Shown piece after piece: positions 1-6,998 of a stretch of 12,780 nucleotides of DNA; the first letter of the stretch is position 1, and each line of letters begins with the position of its first letter. Below the pieces are notes generated by a model that saw only the letters and a program-made list of their open reading frames with translations, searched no databases and was not told the DNA's origin. Origin of the DNA: an uncultured Atopobium sp. (GTDB taxonomy: Bacteria; Actinomycetota; Coriobacteriia; Coriobacteriales; Atopobiaceae); NCBI GenBank assembly GCA_900555335.1, contig USKU01000031.1:1-12780 (forward strand), read 5' to 3'. The translations under genes were made by a program, and so were the position numbers.

Positions 1-1212
1 GGATCTGTGTATAGGGCTGTGAATATTGCCATTTTGAGTTCTGTCGGATGTATCGTAGTGATTTTATTAGCGCTTCTTGTTACCAATTATGTATATTTCA
101 TCGTAGTGCTTAGCTATATTCCTATCTTATTTTTTGCGACAAGATTTCCAGCCAAGCGGATTGCTGATTTACAGCGAAATATTATTCCAGCTCAAGATAG
201 ATATTTGAACGAATCAAAACGCATCGTAGAAAATAAAAGAGCAATCAATATTGCTCGAGCTGACGTCTTTTACAAAGAGAGATATCATGACATCGGTTCA
301 AGGTACTTGGATTCCATAAAAAGATACCGGTTTAATGAGGGATTGAATGAGAAGATTCCAAGCAGTATGTGCTCTCTGCTGCAGATCATTATGCTTGCCC
401 TAACCATTGAAATGTATCAGATCCATGTTGCGTCTGTAGGAGATATTTTTATCTCATATCAACTTTGCGCGTTGATTCAAAATCCACTAGCGGAACTTTT
501 TCAGTCAATCATGTTTGTGAAAGCAAATAAGGTTCATCTTGAGCGCCTACAAAATACTTTCAAAGAATCCCAAGAGCCTTCAGGTTATGAGAAGCTTTGG
601 AACTCTTCACTTAAACCGGCTGTAAAGATAGGAGAGGGAACTCTTTTAGCTACTCTTGAAGGACCAAAACTTTTCCATACACAAACTCTCAGCATTCCAC
701 AAGGATCTCTCGTGGTGGTAAAAGGTTCCAATGGCTCAGGTAAGTCTTCTTTCGTGGATCTTTTGGCAGGCTGCTCTGATCCATCATTATTTAGTGGTGA
801 TATAGAGCTTTCGGATGATCTTAAAGACTGTTCTCGTTTTGCTCGTCCGGTACCTCTTGTAGAAGGAAGCCTTGCTGACAATATGTTTGGAGAAAAGATT
901 GATCGTACGGTTTATAACTTGCTCGATTTCTCCTCTCTTGAGACGCATGCTTTTGATGGAAAAGAGGAGTCCGTTTCTTTGGGTGAGCGACAAAAAATTG
1001 GTCTTTTGAGAGCTCTATCCAGAAAACAAGGGGCACTTGTTTTGGATGAACCTCTACAGAATTTAGATGCGCCAACATCACAGAGGCTTTGTAGATATCT
1101 CGCCAACCTTAAAGGTAGGCGGACTGTCATGGTGATTATGCACTCTGATGAACTAGATCAAGAAGCAGACGTTCTTCTCGATATCCAAGATGGTCAATTG
1201 CATGTGCGTTGA
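1..1212 (+). CDS. ABC exporter, membrane + ATPase domains (5'-truncated)
   Basis: The reading frame is open from the first base, so the gene starts upstream and lacks its first membrane helices here. Counting residues from the first in-window codon, hydrophobic segments at about 10-47 and 121-167 fit the later helices of a type I ABC exporter, joined by a long charged cytoplasmic stretch. The nucleotide-binding domain (about 210-403) shows Walker A GSNGSGKSS at 242-250, Walker B LVLDEP with Asp349/Glu350, a D-loop LDAP and the switch His381. Two motifs deviate: the signature reads LGERQ (327-331) rather than LSGGQ, and the Q-loop position (around 282-283, RPVPLVEGS) has no Gln. The substrate cannot be told; lipid, peptide and drug exporters share this fold. 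AGA and ATA codons are frequent and base composition is more AT-rich than in the downstream core genes, so an accessory origin is plausible. The family call is firm; the function is open. Confidence 0.85.
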   Translation, partial: GSVYRAVNIAILSSVGCIVVILLALLVTNYVYFIVVLSYIPILFFATRFPAKRIADLQRNIIPAQDRYLNESKRIVENKRAINIARADVFYKERYHDIGSRYLDSIKRYRFNEGLNEKIPSSMCSLLQIIMLALTIEMYQIHVASVGDIFISYQLCALIQNPLAELFQSIMFVKANKVHLERLQNTFKESQEPSGYEKLWNSSLKPAVKIGEGTLLATLEGPKLFHTQTLSIPQGSLVVVKGSNGSGKSSFVDLLAGCSDPSLFSGDIELSDDLKDCSRFARPVPLVEGSLADNMFGEKIDRTVYNLLDFSSLETHAFDGKEESVSLGERQKIGLLRALSRKQGALVLDEPLQNLDAPTSQRLCRYLANLKGRRTVMVIMHSDELDQEADVLLDIQDGQLHVR

Positions 1213-1344
1213 TGTGGGAGAAAAATAGATTCAAAGGCATGGGCGCTTTGACCCTTTCGTTGCGCTAAGATTGTAAGGTAATTGTTTATCGAGAGGTTTT
1301 GGCTGATAAAACATATTTGCCTTGAGTTTGGAGCGTAGGGATAT

Positions 1345-2652
1345 ATGCCATTGCAATTTAACAGACTCGGTATCACTCCAATCGTTGTTTTTAACTTTAT
1401 TATCTGGCTTTTCTTTACACTCGCATACTTCTATCAAATTGTGTATATCCTTCGCGTCTTAGTTAAGGGTGAGGTAAAGCTTCCAAAGGCAAAAAAGCAG
1501 CACCGCTACGCTTTCTTTATTGCTGCCCACAACGAAGAGCCAGTTATTGGCAATCTTGTCAGGTCTATTCTTTCTCAGGATTATCCTCGAGAGCTGATGG
1601 ATGTTTTTGTTGTTGCAGATGCTTGTACTGATAAAACAGCTGAAGAGGCAAGAAAAGCTGGAGCAATTACTTGGGAGAGAAATGACCTTGCTCGTAAAGG
1701 TAAGAGCTGGGTTATGGATTACGGTTTTGACCGTATTCTTAATGAGTACGGTGACAAATACGAGGCTTTCATTATTATGGACGCCGATAACCTGGTTTCT
1801 CCAAGCTACTTGAAGATTATGAATCAGGCTTTTGACGCAGGATATCTTGTCTGCACCAGTTACAGAAACTCAAAGAATTTTGATTCTAGCTGGGTAAGTT
1901 CTGCCTATGCTACCTGGTTTATGCGTGAGGCAAAGTTCTTGAATAACGCCCGTATGATGCTGGGCACCAGTTGTGCAGTTTCTGGTTCCGGCTGGATGGT
2001 TTCTTCTCGCATTATTAAAGGTATGCATGGATGGGATTTTCATACCCTTACCGAGGATATTCAGTTCTCCACCTTCTGCAGCGCTCATAACATCCAAATC
2101 GGTTATGCGCCTGCAGAGTTCTTTGATGAGCAGCCATTAACTTTCAAGGCATCCTGGACGCAACGCATGCGTTGGACAAAAGGCTTCTACCAGGTGTTCT
2201 TCTCGTATGGCTTTGATTTGATTAAGGGTATTTTTAAGGGTCAGTTTGCTTCATACGATATGCTGATGACCATTGCTCCAGGCATGATTTTGACGCTGCT
2301 TTCAGCCTTTATTAATGGCACCTACCTGCTGGTTGGTTATTTGAGTCACGGCTTTGTTGCTACTGACGCAGAGATTGCTATGAGTGTGGGATCTTTGGTC
2401 ATGACGGTCTTCTCGATGTATGTGGTCTTCTTTATTCTCGCGCTTATTACCACCATCTCGGAGTACAAGCATTTCCATGTAAAGAAGAAATGGCGTATTT
2501 TTACCAATCTCTTCACGTTCCCTATTTTTATGATGACGTATATCCCTATTACCGTTGCGGCTTTGTTCAAAAAGGTTGAGTGGGTTCCTACTAAACATGA
2601 CATTGCTGTTAACTTTGAGGATGTTATTGCTTCAAGTGGGAGTTCAAATTAA
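1345..2652 (+). CDS. Membrane-bound processive glycosyltransferase, family 2
   Basis: This 435-residue protein has the layout of the cellulose/hyaluronan/poly-N-acetylglucosamine synthase-like GT2 enzymes. One N-terminal membrane helix (about 13-36) is followed by a cytoplasmic GT-A domain and then two or three C-terminal helices (about 305-335, 344-374, 385-408). Catalytic-site motifs are visible: AHNEE at 61-65, first Asp at 92, DAD at 146-148 binding the sugar nucleotide and metal, TED at 236-238 with the likely catalytic base, and QRMRW at 273-277, the QxxRW motif of processive synthases. From the family it should extend a polysaccharide or glycolipid from a UDP-sugar at the inner membrane face. 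The product is unknown. The ATG has a weak purine-rich site just upstream (GGAG at 1330-1333 or AGGG at 1337-1340). It stands alone: 132 bp separate it from the exporter and 75 bp from guaB, and no other polysaccharide gene is in view. Confidence 0.88.
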   Translation: MPLQFNRLGITPIVVFNFIIWLFFTLAYFYQIVYILRVLVKGEVKLPKAKKQHRYAFFIAAHNEEPVIGNLVRSILSQDYPRELMDVFVVADACTDKTAEEARKAGAITWERNDLARKGKSWVMDYGFDRILNEYGDKYEAFIIMDADNLVSPSYLKIMNQAFDAGYLVCTSYRNSKNFDSSWVSSAYATWFMREAKFLNNARMMLGTSCAVSGSGWMVSSRIIKGMHGWDFHTLTEDIQFSTFCSAHNIQIGYAPAEFFDEQPLTFKASWTQRMRWTKGFYQVFFSYGFDLIKGIFKGQFASYDMLMTIAPGMILTLLSAFINGTYLLVGYLSHGFVATDAEIAMSVGSLVMTVFSMYVVFFILALITTISEYKHFHVKKKWRIFTNLFTFPIFMMTYIPITVAALFKKVEWVPTKHDIAVNFEDVIASSGSSN

Positions 2653-2669
2653 ATAATTAACTCCACTGG

Positions 2670-2678
2670 TGGTACAAT
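2670..2678 (+). promoter_or_regulatory. Putative extended -10 promoter of guaB
   Basis: TGGTACAAT is an extended -10 element: TG, one base, then TACAAT, which matches TATAAT at five of six positions. The -35 region is poor (TTAAAT at 2649-2654, 18-bp spacer), as is common for extended -10 promoters. Transcription would begin near 2685, giving a leader of about 40 nt. A small dyad, CCAC-TG-GTGG at 2663-2672, abuts the -10 and could be an operator or coincidence. Prediction from sequence only. Confidence 0.5.
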
Positions 2679-2696
2679 GCCAAAACACGTTGAGCA

Positions 2697-2718
2697 TGAC
2701 CGGTAGGTCAGGAGGGAG
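2697..2718 (+). promoter_or_regulatory. Leader hairpin and strong ribosome binding site of guaB
   Basis: TGACC (2697-2701) and GGTCA (2706-2710) form a 5-bp stem with loop GGTA. The last stem base is also the first base of the strong Shine-Dalgarno run AGGAGGGAG (2710-2718), which lies 9 nt before the guaB ATG at 2728. The ribosome site clearly supports that start. The hairpin is short and its effect on translation is a guess. Confidence 0.45.
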
Positions 2719-2727
2719 CCAAAGACA

Positions 2728-4251
2728 ATGGCAAAGTTCTTCGAAGGCGAATCACACACATTTTCTGAGTACCTTTTGGTTCCTGGCTATTCATCAGCTG
2801 AGAACATCCCTGCAAATGTTTCTTTGAAGACTCCTCTTGTTAAGTTTAAACGTGGCGAGAAAAGCGCAATTGAGCTCAACATTCCTATGGTATCTGCAGT
2901 AATGCAGTCAGTTTCTGGTCCTCGTTTGGCAATTGCTTTGGCCCAGCAGGGCGGCATTGCCTTTATTTATGGCTCTCAGTCCGCTGAGGATGAGGCTCAG
3001 ATGGTTCGTGAGGTTAAGAGCTACAAGGCAGGCTTTGTAGTCTCCGATTCAACGCTTACTCCAGAAATGACCCTTGGTGAGGTACTTGACCTTAAAGAGA
3101 AGACTGGTCACTCCACTATGCCTGTCACCGATGACGGCACTTCTCGCGGTAAGCTCGTAGGTATTGTTACCTCTCGTGATTATCGTCCTTCTCGCGATGA
3201 TCGCTCTAAGCTTGTTTCTGAGTTTATGACCCCAGCTGATAAGCTTATTACCGCAGCTGAGGATACCACCCTTAAAGAGGCAAATGACCTTATCTGGGAC
3301 AACAAGCTCAACACCCTTCCTATTGTCGATAAGAACGGCCACCTGGTTAGTCTTGTATTCCGCAAGGATTATGATTCCCACAAGTCTGCTCCAGATGAGC
3401 TTCTTGATGACTCTAAGCGTTACATGGTTGGCGCTGGTATTAATACTCGTGACTATGAGACCCGCGTTCCTCTGCTTGTTGATGCAGGCGCTGATGTTTT
3501 ATGTATTGACTCTTCTGAGGGTTATTCCGAGTGGCAGAAGCGCACGCTTGAGTGGGTTCGTGCAACTTACGGTGATTCCGTCAAGATTGGTGCTGGCAAC
3601 GTTGTAGACGCTGAGGGCTTCCGCTTCCTGGCTGAGGCTGGCGCTGACTTTATCAAGATTGGTATTGGCGGCGGTTCTATCTGCATCACTCGTGAGCAGA
3701 AGGGCATTGGTCGTGGTCAGGCAACCTCTGTCATTGATGTTGCTCGCGCTCGTGATGAGTATTTTGAGGAGACTGGCGTCTATATCCCAATCTGCTCTGA
3801 CGGTGGAATTGTCTACGACTATCACATGACTTTGGCCCTTGCTATGGGTTCTGACTTTATGATGCTTGGTCGTTACTTTGCTCGCTTTGATGAGAGTCCT
3901 TCTGACCGCGTTATTGTTAACGGCTCTTACATGAAGGAGTACTGGGGCGAGGGTTCTGCACGTGCTCGTAACTGGCAGCGCTACGACCTTGGCGGCAATA
4001 AGCGCGGTCTTTCCTTTGTTGAGGGCGTTGATTCCTACGTTCCATATGCAGGTCCTCTGAAGGATGGCGTTGAGGCATCACTTCTGAAGGTCAAATCCAC
4101 CATGTGCAACTGCGGTGCTCTTGATATTCCTGAGCTTCGCGATAAGGCAAAGATTACACTTGTCTCTTCAACTTCAATTGTTGAGGGTGGCGCACACGAC
4201 GTCTTGCTGAAAGACTCAAACCAGCAGGTCAGTTACAATTTCCGTTCATAA
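2728..4251 (+). CDS. guaB: Inosine-5'-monophosphate dehydrogenase
   Basis: The protein oxidises IMP to XMP with NAD+, the committed step of guanine nucleotide synthesis, in the cytoplasm. The 507 residues form a TIM barrel interrupted by a CBS-domain pair (about 105-220). The catalytic loop reads GGGSICITR with Cys319 and Thr321. Asp261 sits in the NAD-binding segment CIDSSEG. The mobile flap contains Arg418-Tyr419 in NWQRYD, with Glu432 nearby. These positions coincide with Cys319, Thr321, Asp261 and Arg418/Tyr419 known for Tritrichomonas foetus IMPDH, so this belongs to that divergent branch rather than the B. subtilis/E. coli-like branch. The start at 2728 is fixed by AGGAGGGAG 9 nt upstream. 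It has its own probable promoter at 2670-2678 and is followed by a strong hairpin and leuS, with which it may be co-transcribed. Length is normal and no key residue is missing. Confidence 0.96.
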   Translation: MAKFFEGESHTFSEYLLVPGYSSAENIPANVSLKTPLVKFKRGEKSAIELNIPMVSAVMQSVSGPRLAIALAQQGGIAFIYGSQSAEDEAQMVREVKSYKAGFVVSDSTLTPEMTLGEVLDLKEKTGHSTMPVTDDGTSRGKLVGIVTSRDYRPSRDDRSKLVSEFMTPADKLITAAEDTTLKEANDLIWDNKLNTLPIVDKNGHLVSLVFRKDYDSHKSAPDELLDDSKRYMVGAGINTRDYETRVPLLVDAGADVLCIDSSEGYSEWQKRTLEWVRATYGDSVKIGAGNVVDAEGFRFLAEAGADFIKIGIGGGSICITREQKGIGRGQATSVIDVARARDEYFEETGVYIPICSDGGIVYDYHMTLALAMGSDFMMLGRYFARFDESPSDRVIVNGSYMKEYWGEGSARARNWQRYDLGGNKRGLSFVEGVDSYVPYAGPLKDGVEASLLKVKSTMCNCGALDIPELRDKAKITLVSSTSIVEGGAHDVLLKDSNQQVSYNFRS

Positions 4252-4274
4252 CTCACAGGATGTATGGACTACTG

Positions 4275-4303
4275 GCGTCACCAAGTATTTTGCTTGGTGA
4301 CGC
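4275..4303 (+). terminator. Perfect 11-bp hairpin between guaB and leuS (no U-tract)
   Basis: GCGTCACCAAG (4275-4285) and CTTGGTGACGC (4293-4303) are exact reverse complements around a 7-base loop. A T-G wobble could close the loop to ATTTT. The hairpin starts 23 bases after the guaB stop and ends 23 bases before the leuS GTG. No T-run follows on either strand, so it is not a canonical intrinsic terminator. It could be a U-less terminator, a 3' stabiliser of guaB mRNA, or a processing site that uncouples guaB and leuS. The structure is certain as sequence; the role is inferred. Confidence 0.6.
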
Positions 4304-4314
4304 ATCGCTATAAG

Positions 4315-4321
4315 AAAGGGG
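4315..4321 (+). promoter_or_regulatory. Ribosome binding site that decides the leuS start
   Basis: AAAGGGG lies 5 nt before GTG at 4327. It supports GTG over the in-frame ATG at 4264, which would place the hairpin at 4275-4303 inside the coding region and add 21 residues with no LeuRS character. Confidence 0.6.
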
Positions 4322-4326
4322 AACTC

Positions 4327-6900
4327 GTGGAAAACGAGGAAGTACAGAACGTATCCGATACAGGTGATTTTCCTGCTTACGATGCTGAGGCTATTGAAAC
4401 TAAGTGGCAGCGTGTCTGGGAAGAGCAGAATCTTTACAAGACAGAAGAAGACAGCTCAAGGCCTAAAAAATACGTTCTAGAGATGTTCCCTTATCCTTCG
4501 GGCGATCTTCACATGGGTCATGCTCGTAACTACACCATTGGCGATGCTATGGCTCGTCAGGCTCGTATGCGCGGCTTTGATGTCTTGCATCCAATGGGCT
4601 TTGACGCCTTTGGTCTTCCTGCAGAAAACGCTGCTATTAAGCACAATACTCAGCCTTCTGTGTGGACTCATAAAAATATTGACCAGGCTGTAAAGACCAT
4701 GTTCCGCATGGGCTTTGCTTACGACAAAGACCGCATGTTTAACACCTGCGACCCTGAGTATTACAAGTGGGGCCAGTGGATCTTCCTCAAGATGCTTGAG
4801 AAGGGTCTGGTATATCGTGCAACGAGCCCTGTTAACTGGTGTCCTAACGATAAAACTGTTCTTGCAAACGAGCAGGTAGTTAACGGTAAATGCTGGCGTT
4901 GTGGTGCAGTTCCAGAGAAGCGTGAGCTCTCTCAGTGGTACCTGCGCATCACTGATTATGCTCAGGAGCTCCTTGATGACCTTGACCAGCTTGAGGGCTG
5001 GCCAGAGCGCGTTCGTGCTATGCAAGCAAACTGGATTGGACGCTCCGAGGGCGCAGAGATCGACTTCACCCTGGCAGACACTGATGGCGTCACGCCAACC
5101 GATACCAAGATGACCGTCTTCACTACGCGTGCAGATACCATCTACGGCTGTACCTTCATGCTGCTTCCACCAGAGTCCAAGCTTGCTGCTGAGCTGGTAG
5201 GGGATTCAGAGTACAAGGCTGCCTTTGACACCCTCCATGAGGAGGCCGTAAAGGTTTCTTCCATTGATCGTCAGGGTACAGACCGCGAGAAACACGGTGT
5301 ATTCACTGGCCGTTACGCAATTAACCCTGTTACTGGACAAACCGTACCAATTTGGGTTGCTGACTACGTCCTTCTCGACTATGGTACTGGCGCTGTTATG
5401 GGCGTTCCATCAGGCGATAAGCGCGACTTTGACTTTGCTAAGAAGTATGACCTGCCTATTGTTCCTATCATTTGCGAAGAGGGAACTGATATTTACGAGG
5501 AGCTCAAGGGAGTTTCCGAGTACAAGGTAACCTCTGTTGACTGGGACGGACCAATGGATACCGTGGGTATTCTTGTCCAGTCTGGTCCTTTCACCGGACT
5601 TCGCGGCGGTAAGCATTCCGAGGCAGAAGAGGCCGTTGTTGCTTATCTGACTGAGCACAACGTTGGTCGTAGAACTGTCCAGTTCCGTCTTCGTGACTGG
5701 CTTATCTCAAGGCAGCGTTACTGGGGCAATCCAATTCCAATGATTCATTGTGATTGTTGCGGTGACGTCCCTGTTCCTTACGATCAACTTCCTGTCACGC
5801 TTCCAGACAATCTTGACCTGGCGGCAGGAGATACTCTTGCTGAGTGCAAGGAGTTTGTAGAGACCACCTGTCCAAAGTGCGGCAAGCCCGCCAAGCGTAT
5901 CACTGATACCATGGACACTTTCACCTGCTCTAGCTGGTATTATCTGCGCTATTGCGATCCACACAACACCGAGCTTCCTTTCTCTAAAGAATCAGTGGAT
6001 CGCTGGATGCCGGTGGATAACTACATTGGTGGCATTGAGCACGCAATTCTGCACCTTTTGTATTCTCGCTTCTTTACTAAGGTCCTTCGTGACCTGGGCA
6101 TGATTGATATTGACGAGCCATTTAAAAACCTGATGACCCAGGGCATGGTCAAGGATGAGCACGGCGACACCATGTCAAAGTCAAAGGGTAACGTGGTACC
6201 TCCAAGCTCTGTCATTGAGCCTTATGGTGCAGATACTATGCGCCTTGCTATTCTCTTTGTTGCTCCACCAGAGAAGGATTTTGACTGGGACGAGAAGGTC
6301 GTTGCAGGTGCAAACCGCTTTATCAAGCGCGCATGGCGTGTAGTTTGGGAGCTTTCTCGTACTGCTGATGCTTCTGCCGTACTCGACCACACAGCTTTGG
6401 ATGCAAAGTCGCTTGAGCTCAACCGCGTCCTCAACGCTATGGGAATCCGCTGCACCACCGAGTTTGACAAGGGCCAGTTCAACACTGCTATTTCTGCAGT
6501 CATGGAGCTTGTTAATGCGGCAAGTGCCTATATCAACGAGGTTCCTGCAGAGTCCAGAGATGCTGCACTTTGCTACAAGGTTGCAAATGATGTGGTAGCT
6601 ATGCTGGCTCCAATCATTCCTCACTGGGCAGAGGAGCTCAGCCATGAGGCTCTGGGCAAGAACATTCCTGTCTACCATCAGCCTTGGCCAGAGTTTGATC
6701 CTGAACAGGCAAAGAGCAATACCGTAGAGATTGCTGTTCAGCTCAAGGGTAAGGTCCGCGCTCGTATTGAGGTTTCTGCCGATGCTTCTGAGGAAGAACT
6801 CACTGCGGCCGCGACTGAGGCTATTGCCGATCAGCTTGAGGGCAAAGAGATTAGAAAAGTTATTGTAGTTAAGGGCCGACTTGTGAATATCGTTGCCTAA
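4327..6900 (+). CDS. leuS: Leucyl-tRNA synthetase
   Basis: The class I synthetase charges tRNA-Leu with leucine. With the GTG start it has 857 residues, normal for bacterial LeuRS. Visible motifs, numbered from that start: HMGH (62-65) in FPYPSGDLHMGHARNYT, the ATP site; a Cys pair CWRC (189-192) plus Cys172 in the first zinc-binding insert; the CP1 editing domain with TTRADTIYG and GTGAVMGVPSGDKRD, whose Asp364 and Asp367 match the conserved editing-site aspartates; further Cys at 475, 477, 478, 515 and 518 in a second zinc ribbon; and TMSKSKGN (615-622), the KMSKS loop, here with Thr in place of the first Lys. The C-terminal part is the anticodon-binding helical domain followed by the small C-terminal domain ending LVNIVA. 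An alternative start at ATG 4264 is less likely. Probably read from the guaB promoter or an unseen one; the rimP promoter follows directly. Confidence 0.95.
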   Translation: MENEEVQNVSDTGDFPAYDAEAIETKWQRVWEEQNLYKTEEDSSRPKKYVLEMFPYPSGDLHMGHARNYTIGDAMARQARMRGFDVLHPMGFDAFGLPAENAAIKHNTQPSVWTHKNIDQAVKTMFRMGFAYDKDRMFNTCDPEYYKWGQWIFLKMLEKGLVYRATSPVNWCPNDKTVLANEQVVNGKCWRCGAVPEKRELSQWYLRITDYAQELLDDLDQLEGWPERVRAMQANWIGRSEGAEIDFTLADTDGVTPTDTKMTVFTTRADTIYGCTFMLLPPESKLAAELVGDSEYKAAFDTLHEEAVKVSSIDRQGTDREKHGVFTGRYAINPVTGQTVPIWVADYVLLDYGTGAVMGVPSGDKRDFDFAKKYDLPIVPIICEEGTDIYEELKGVSEYKVTSVDWDGPMDTVGILVQSGPFTGLRGGKHSEAEEAVVAYLTEHNVGRRTVQFRLRDWLISRQRYWGNPIPMIHCDCCGDVPVPYDQLPVTLPDNLDLAAGDTLAECKEFVETTCPKCGKPAKRITDTMDTFTCSSWYYLRYCDPHNTELPFSKESVDRWMPVDNYIGGIEHAILHLLYSRFFTKVLRDLGMIDIDEPFKNLMTQGMVKDEHGDTMSKSKGNVVPPSSVIEPYGADTMRLAILFVAPPEKDFDWDEKVVAGANRFIKRAWRVVWELSRTADASAVLDHTALDAKSLELNRVLNAMGIRCTTEFDKGQFNTAISAVMELVNAASAYINEVPAESRDAALCYKVANDVVAMLAPIIPHWAEELSHEALGKNIPVYHQPWPEFDPEQAKSNTVEIAVQLKGKVRARIEVSADASEEELTAAATEAIADQLEGKEIRKVIVVKGRLVNIVA

Positions 6901-6912
6901 CAGCAAAAACAC

Positions 6913-6941
6913 TTGACGAGAAGCCCTTTATCTCGTAAGAT
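6913..6941 (+). promoter_or_regulatory. Putative promoter of the rimP-nusA-infB operon
   Basis: TTGACG (6913-6918, five of six to TTGACA) and TAAGAT (6936-6941, four of six to TATAAT) are separated by exactly 17 bp. This is the best vegetative promoter in the window. Transcription would start near 6948, giving a leader of roughly 77 nt before rimP. ACGAGA (6916-6921) and TCTCGT (6931-6936) form a perfect dyad across the spacer, and AGATATCT (6938-6945) is a palindrome over the -10; either might be a regulator site. Confidence 0.6.
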
Positions 6942-6967
6942 ATCTCTAAACGTAGTTGTTATTAGTT

Positions 6968-6998
6968 GGAAGTGGGGTTGAGTTTTGACCCCGCTTCC
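6968..6998 (+). terminator. rimP leader hairpin, possible transcription attenuator
   Basis: GGAAGTGGGGT (6968-6978) pairs with ACCCCGCTTCC (6988-6998) through 11 bp with one G-T wobble, around a 9-base loop. TTTCTGT follows, a modest T-rich tail. The hairpin lies about 20 nt after the predicted start of transcription and 26 nt before rimP. A rimP leader ending in an intrinsic terminator is known in other bacteria as a predicted attenuator, and NusA is known to autoregulate this operon in E. coli. The alternative is the end terminator of leuS, though the promoter then lies upstream of the terminator, which favours attenuation. Confidence 0.6.

Noticed and set aside
1232..1250. Bulged hairpin CAAAGGC-ATGG-GC(g)CTTTG after the exporter gene
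   Set aside because: Weak stem with a bulge and no clean T-run; too poor to call a terminator.
1248..1311. Promoter candidates before the glycosyltransferase (TTGACC at 1248; TTGTTT-17-GATAAA near 1282)
   Set aside because: The -10 partners match poorly in both cases; a promoter probably exists in the gap but cannot be placed.
2661..2680. GGTGGTAC before guaB resembles the T-box core
   Set aside because: There is no room for a T-box leader between the genes, no antiterminator/terminator pair, and the downstream gene is not amino-acid related. It is better explained as an extended -10.
4309..4314. TATAAG as a -10 for leuS
   Set aside because: No -35 at a proper distance, and the start would fall about 6 nt before GTG, inside the ribosome binding site.
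4252..4326. T-box or leucine leader peptide for leuS
   Set aside because: The gap is only 75 bp, the T-box core is absent, and the upstream ATG is in frame with leuS with no Leu run or stop.
6181..6912. 243-codon minus-strand frame opposite the end of leuS
   Set aside because: No recognisable motifs; mirrors LeuRS codons and has no credible ribosome site.
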